This document shows positions 14,431 through 17,852 of a DNA stretch of 17,852 nucleotides, piece by piece. The position numbers and the translations under genes are program-made. The stretch covers positions 1 to 17,852 of the forward strand of contig JAEWWY010000042.1 of NCBI GenBank assembly GCA_023458835.1, written 5' to 3'. The stretch is from Bacillota bacterium. GTDB taxonomy: Bacteria > Bacillota > Clostridia > Christensenellales > Aristaeellaceae. Numbering within the stretch: the stretch's first letter is position 1; every line of letters begins with the position of its first letter. A model generated the notes under the pieces. That model was not told where the DNA came from. It made no database searches and saw only the letters and a program-made list of their open reading frames with translations.

Positions 14431-14451
14431 GATTAGGGGGAGGAAGCGGCA

Positions 14452-16119
14452 ATGAAACTGAGCGGTGCGCAGATCCTGATGGAGGTTTTGAAGGAACAAA
14501 GGGTGGATACCGTCTTTGGGTATCCCGGCGGTGCGGTGCTGAATATTTATGATGAGTTATACAAGGCATCCGCCTGGCTGCGCCATGTGATCACCTGCCA
14601 TGAGCAGGGCGCCGCCCATGCCGCGGACGGGTATGCCCGCGCCACCGGGCGGACCGGCGTGGTGATCGCCACCTCCGGCCCCGGCGCCACGAACCTGGTC
14701 ACAGGCATTGCCACGGCCTATCTGGATTCCGTGCCCATGGTGGCCGTCACCGGGAACGTGGCCTGCTCGCTGATCGGCCGTGACAGCTTTCAGGAGGTGG
14801 ATATCACGGGCATCACCATGCCCATCACCAAGCACAATTTCATGGTCAAGGATGTGACCCGCCTGGCGGATACGCTGAGGGAGGCCTTCTGTATCGCTGC
14901 TTCCGGCAGGCCGGGTCCTGTGCTGGTGGATATTCCCAAGGACGTGCAGATTGCGGCATGTGAATTTGATGTAAGGGCCGGGGGGGAATCAAAGAAGCCC
15001 AAAACGCCGGACAGCCACGCCATCGCGCAGGCTGCGGAACTGATTGCTTCCTCCCAAAGGCCCTTTTTGTATGCCGGCGGCGGCGTGGTGGCCGCCGGTG
15101 CGGGGGAGGAGCTGGCCCGCCTGGCGGAGACCATCGGCGCGCCCATCGGCACCAGCATGATGGGTTTAAGCGCCGTTCCCCATACCCATCCCCTGTTCCT
15201 GGGCATGACGGGCATGCATGGCAGGTTTGCCGCCTCCAAGGCCATTGACCGGGCCGACCTGATCATTGCGGTAGGCACCCGGTTTTCCGACCGGGCCACG
15301 GGCAACAAGCAGGAGTTTTCCAAAAACCGCAAGGTGCTGCATATTGACATCGACCCGGCGGAGATCAGCAAAAACATTCCCGCCTACGTGGCGCTGGTGG
15401 CCGATGTGAAGGAGGCGCTTGCGGCGCTTTTAGGCTGCGGCCTGAAAAAGTCCGATCCTGCCTGGCTGGGCGAAGTGGAGGAGCTGAAAAGCGCGCCGGA
15501 CAATCACCTCACCATGAATGAGAGCCGCCTGAACCCCGAGATGGTCATCAAGGCGGTGAACAAACGCCTGGCGGCGGACAGCCCCGTAGCCACCGACGTG
15601 GGCCAGCATCAGATGTGGACGGCGCAGTACTACAGCTTCCATCAGCCCCGCACCTTCATCACCTCCGGGGGCCTTGGCACCATGGGCTTTGGCATGGGCG
15701 CGGCCATTGGCGCCTGTATCGGCACGGGGATGAAGAAAACGGTGCTCTTTACCAGCGACGGCAGCTTCCATATGAACATGAACGAGCTGGCCACGGCGGT
15801 CACCCATCGCCTGCCCCTGGTGATGGTCATACTCAACAACAGCGTGCTGGGCATGGTGCGCCAGTGGCAGACCATGTTCTTTGGCCGGCGCTATTCCAAC
15901 ACCACCCTGAACCGGGCCACGGATTTTTGCCTGCTGGCCCAGGCCTTCGGGGCCAAGGGGCTGCGCCTGGATGCCATCGGCAAGCTGGACTCCGTGCTGG
16001 ACAAAGCCTTCCAGCTATCCGGCCCGGTGGTCATCGATGTGCGCATTCACCGGGATGAAAAGGTACTGCCCATGATCCCGCCCAATGGAACCATCCGGGA
16101 TATGATCGTAAGGGGGTAA
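14452..16119 (+). CDS. ilvB: Acetolactate synthase, large (catalytic) subunit
   Basis: This 555-residue ThDP- and FAD-dependent enzyme catalyses the first common step of valine, leucine and isoleucine synthesis, condensing pyruvate with pyruvate or 2-ketobutyrate. The N-terminal ThDP domain opens SGAQILMEVLKEQRVDTVFG with the catalytic Glu51 (CHEQGAAHAADGYARATG), followed by the FAD-binding middle domain and a C-terminal ThDP domain. The cofactor diphosphate motif reads TSDGSF (434-439) with the partner Asn-Asn of ILNNSVLGM; the usual first glycine of GDG is Ser435, a small variation. Length is normal. GGGGGAGGA lies about 7 bases before the ATG. An adjacent regulatory subunit gene and the leader attenuator show it is the biosynthetic, not the fermentative, enzyme. 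Confidence 0.96.
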   Translation: MKLSGAQILMEVLKEQRVDTVFGYPGGAVLNIYDELYKASAWLRHVITCHEQGAAHAADGYARATGRTGVVIATSGPGATNLVTGIATAYLDSVPMVAVTGNVACSLIGRDSFQEVDITGITMPITKHNFMVKDVTRLADTLREAFCIAASGRPGPVLVDIPKDVQIAACEFDVRAGGESKKPKTPDSHAIAQAAELIASSQRPFLYAGGGVVAAGAGEELARLAETIGAPIGTSMMGLSAVPHTHPLFLGMTGMHGRFAASKAIDRADLIIAVGTRFSDRATGNKQEFSKNRKVLHIDIDPAEISKNIPAYVALVADVKEALAALLGCGLKKSDPAWLGEVEELKSAPDNHLTMNESRLNPEMVIKAVNKRLAADSPVATDVGQHQMWTAQYYSFHQPRTFITSGGLGTMGFGMGAAIGACIGTGMKKTVLFTSDGSFHMNMNELATAVTHRLPLVMVILNNSVLGMVRQWQTMFFGRRYSNTTLNRATDFCLLAQAFGAKGLRLDAIGKLDSVLDKAFQLSGPVVIDVRIHRDEKVLPMIPPNGTIRDMIVRG

Positions 16120-16123
16120 AGCC

Positions 16124-16636
16124 ATGGAACCCGAGAAATTTATCCTGTCGCTGCTGGTCAGCAACGAATCCGGCGTGCTGACCCGAATTTCCGGGCTGTT
16201 TGCACGCCGGGGCTTCAACATCGACAGCCTCTCCGTCGGGGAGACGCAGGACCATCTCATCTCCCGAGTGACGATCCTGGCCACGGGTGACGGCTATGTG
16301 CGGGAGCAGATCATCCGGCATTTGGAAAAGCTTCACGACGTGAAGGTGGTGGAGCTGATGGACCTTGGCAGGACCGTGGTCCGGGAGCTGCTTCTGGTGA
16401 AGGTTCGCGCCGCGCCGGATGTAAGGAGCCAGGCGCTGGATGCGGTGACGGTCTTCCGGGCCAAGGTGATCGATCTGGCCCCGGATACCATGACCATGGA
16501 GCTGACAGGGGAAAAAGCCAAGCTGGACGCTTTCCTCACCTTTTTGGAACCCTTTGGAATCATTGAGCTATGCCGCACAGGCGTTACCGCCATTGGCAGG
16601 AACGGCTATGTGCTGACGCAAAAAGAGAAGGAGTGA
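16124..16636 (+). CDS. ilvN: Acetolactate synthase, small (regulatory) subunit
   Basis: This 170-residue partner of the large subunit increases its activity and confers valine feedback inhibition. The N-terminal ACT domain (about 5-78) includes LLVSNESGVLTRISGLFARR and FNIDSLSVGET, the typical valine-binding strand-helix layout. The C-terminal domain (about 85-165) includes the VRELLLVKVRA start and the FGIIELCRTGVTAIGRN end seen in IlvN/IlvH proteins. Length matches the family. It starts four bases after the ilvB stop, and its ribosome site AAGGGGG lies within the end of ilvB, indicating translational coupling. Confidence 0.96.
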   Translation: MEPEKFILSLLVSNESGVLTRISGLFARRGFNIDSLSVGETQDHLISRVTILATGDGYVREQIIRHLEKLHDVKVVELMDLGRTVVRELLLVKVRAAPDVRSQALDAVTVFRAKVIDLAPDTMTMELTGEKAKLDAFLTFLEPFGIIELCRTGVTAIGRNGYVLTQKEKE

Positions 16637-16642
16637 CTTATC

Positions 16643-17646
<1,004 letters not shown>

Positions 17647-17650
<4 letters not shown>

Positions 17651-17852
17651 GCCGTTCCGACGCTGTCAAAACAGGGCCGGAGCGAACGCCCCACCGATCC
17701 TTATTGAAGGCTTGCGGGCTTACCGACGGCCAGATGAAAAAGCCCTTTATCGGCATCGTCAACTCCTTCAATGAAGTGGTGCCCGGCCACATCCATCTTC
17801 AGCAGATCGCAAGGGCTGTGAAGGATGGCGTGCTGATGGCGGGGGGCACGCC
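17647..17852 (+). CDS. ilvD: Dihydroxy-acid dehydratase, N-terminal part (cut by window edge)
   Basis: The first 68 codons of IlvD are present. The enzyme is an iron-sulfur dehydratase that converts dihydroxy acids to branched 2-keto acids. The start SRSDAVKTGPERTPHRSLLK and the PFIGIVNSFNEVVPGHIHL segment (33-51) are diagnostic, and the fragment ends in MAGGT. The ATG overlaps the ilvC stop (ATGA), so the two are coupled. The cluster-binding cysteine region and the rest of the protein lie beyond the window. Its presence completes the ilvBNCD order. Confidence 0.95.

Noticed and set aside
14158..14451. T-box riboswitch upstream of ilvB
   Set aside because: The region holds a Leu/Val/Ile-rich leader peptide and a simple terminator. 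No T-box consensus or specifier-loop layout is visible, and the leader is too short.

Overview
The window looks like chromosomal DNA from an anaerobic, gut-type member of the Clostridia. The GC content is fairly high. Ribosome binding sites are strong AGGAGG types, genes are tightly packed in operons, and the branched-chain amino-acid operon is of clostridial type. The substrate-binding protein has a signal peptide of the form 'AMA|EE' with no lipobox cysteine, a style I associate with uncultured Christensenellales-like lineages. That last placement is inference only.

Left edge (1-419): the last 25 codons of a + strand gene with a Gly/Ser-rich tail, an intrinsic terminator, then a roughly 137-bp imperfect palindrome lying between convergent genes.

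Catabolic locus (420-11882): a GntR/UTRA repressor on the - strand diverges from a ten-gene + strand operon. In order the operon encodes a substrate-binding protein, an ABC ATPase, an enolase-superfamily dehydratase, a fused double-domain ABC permease, a DHDPS/KDG-aldolase-family enzyme, an SDR dehydrogenase, a DUF6379 (C-glycoside deglycosidase beta) protein, a TIM-barrel protein resembling the C-glycoside deglycosidase alpha subunit, a Gfo/Idh/MocA oxidoreductase and an EamA-type exporter. A terminator follows. Three adjacent genes (8231-10863) match the oxidoreductase plus alpha/beta lyase set (compare dgpA, dgpC and dgpB) that cleaves C-glycosides by 3-oxidation and then beta-elimination. 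They sit next to sugar-acid enzymes and their own importer. My inference is that the operon imports and breaks down a glycosidic compound that contains or yields a sugar acid, and that EamA may expel a product such as the aglycone. This is the most interesting system in the window.

Middle (11899-14157): a - strand pair encodes a FucU-like mutarotase and a TrmH/SpoU RNA methyltransferase. Divergent from them is a conserved-looking 283-residue protein of unknown function, perhaps a TIM barrel.

Right end (14158-17852): a branched-chain amino-acid operon, ilvB-ilvN-ilvC-ilvD (ilvD is cut by the window edge). It is preceded by a consensus-like promoter, an unannotated 40-codon leader peptide packed with Leu, Val and Ile, and a perfect 12-bp terminator hairpin. 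This is a textbook layout for transcription attenuation.
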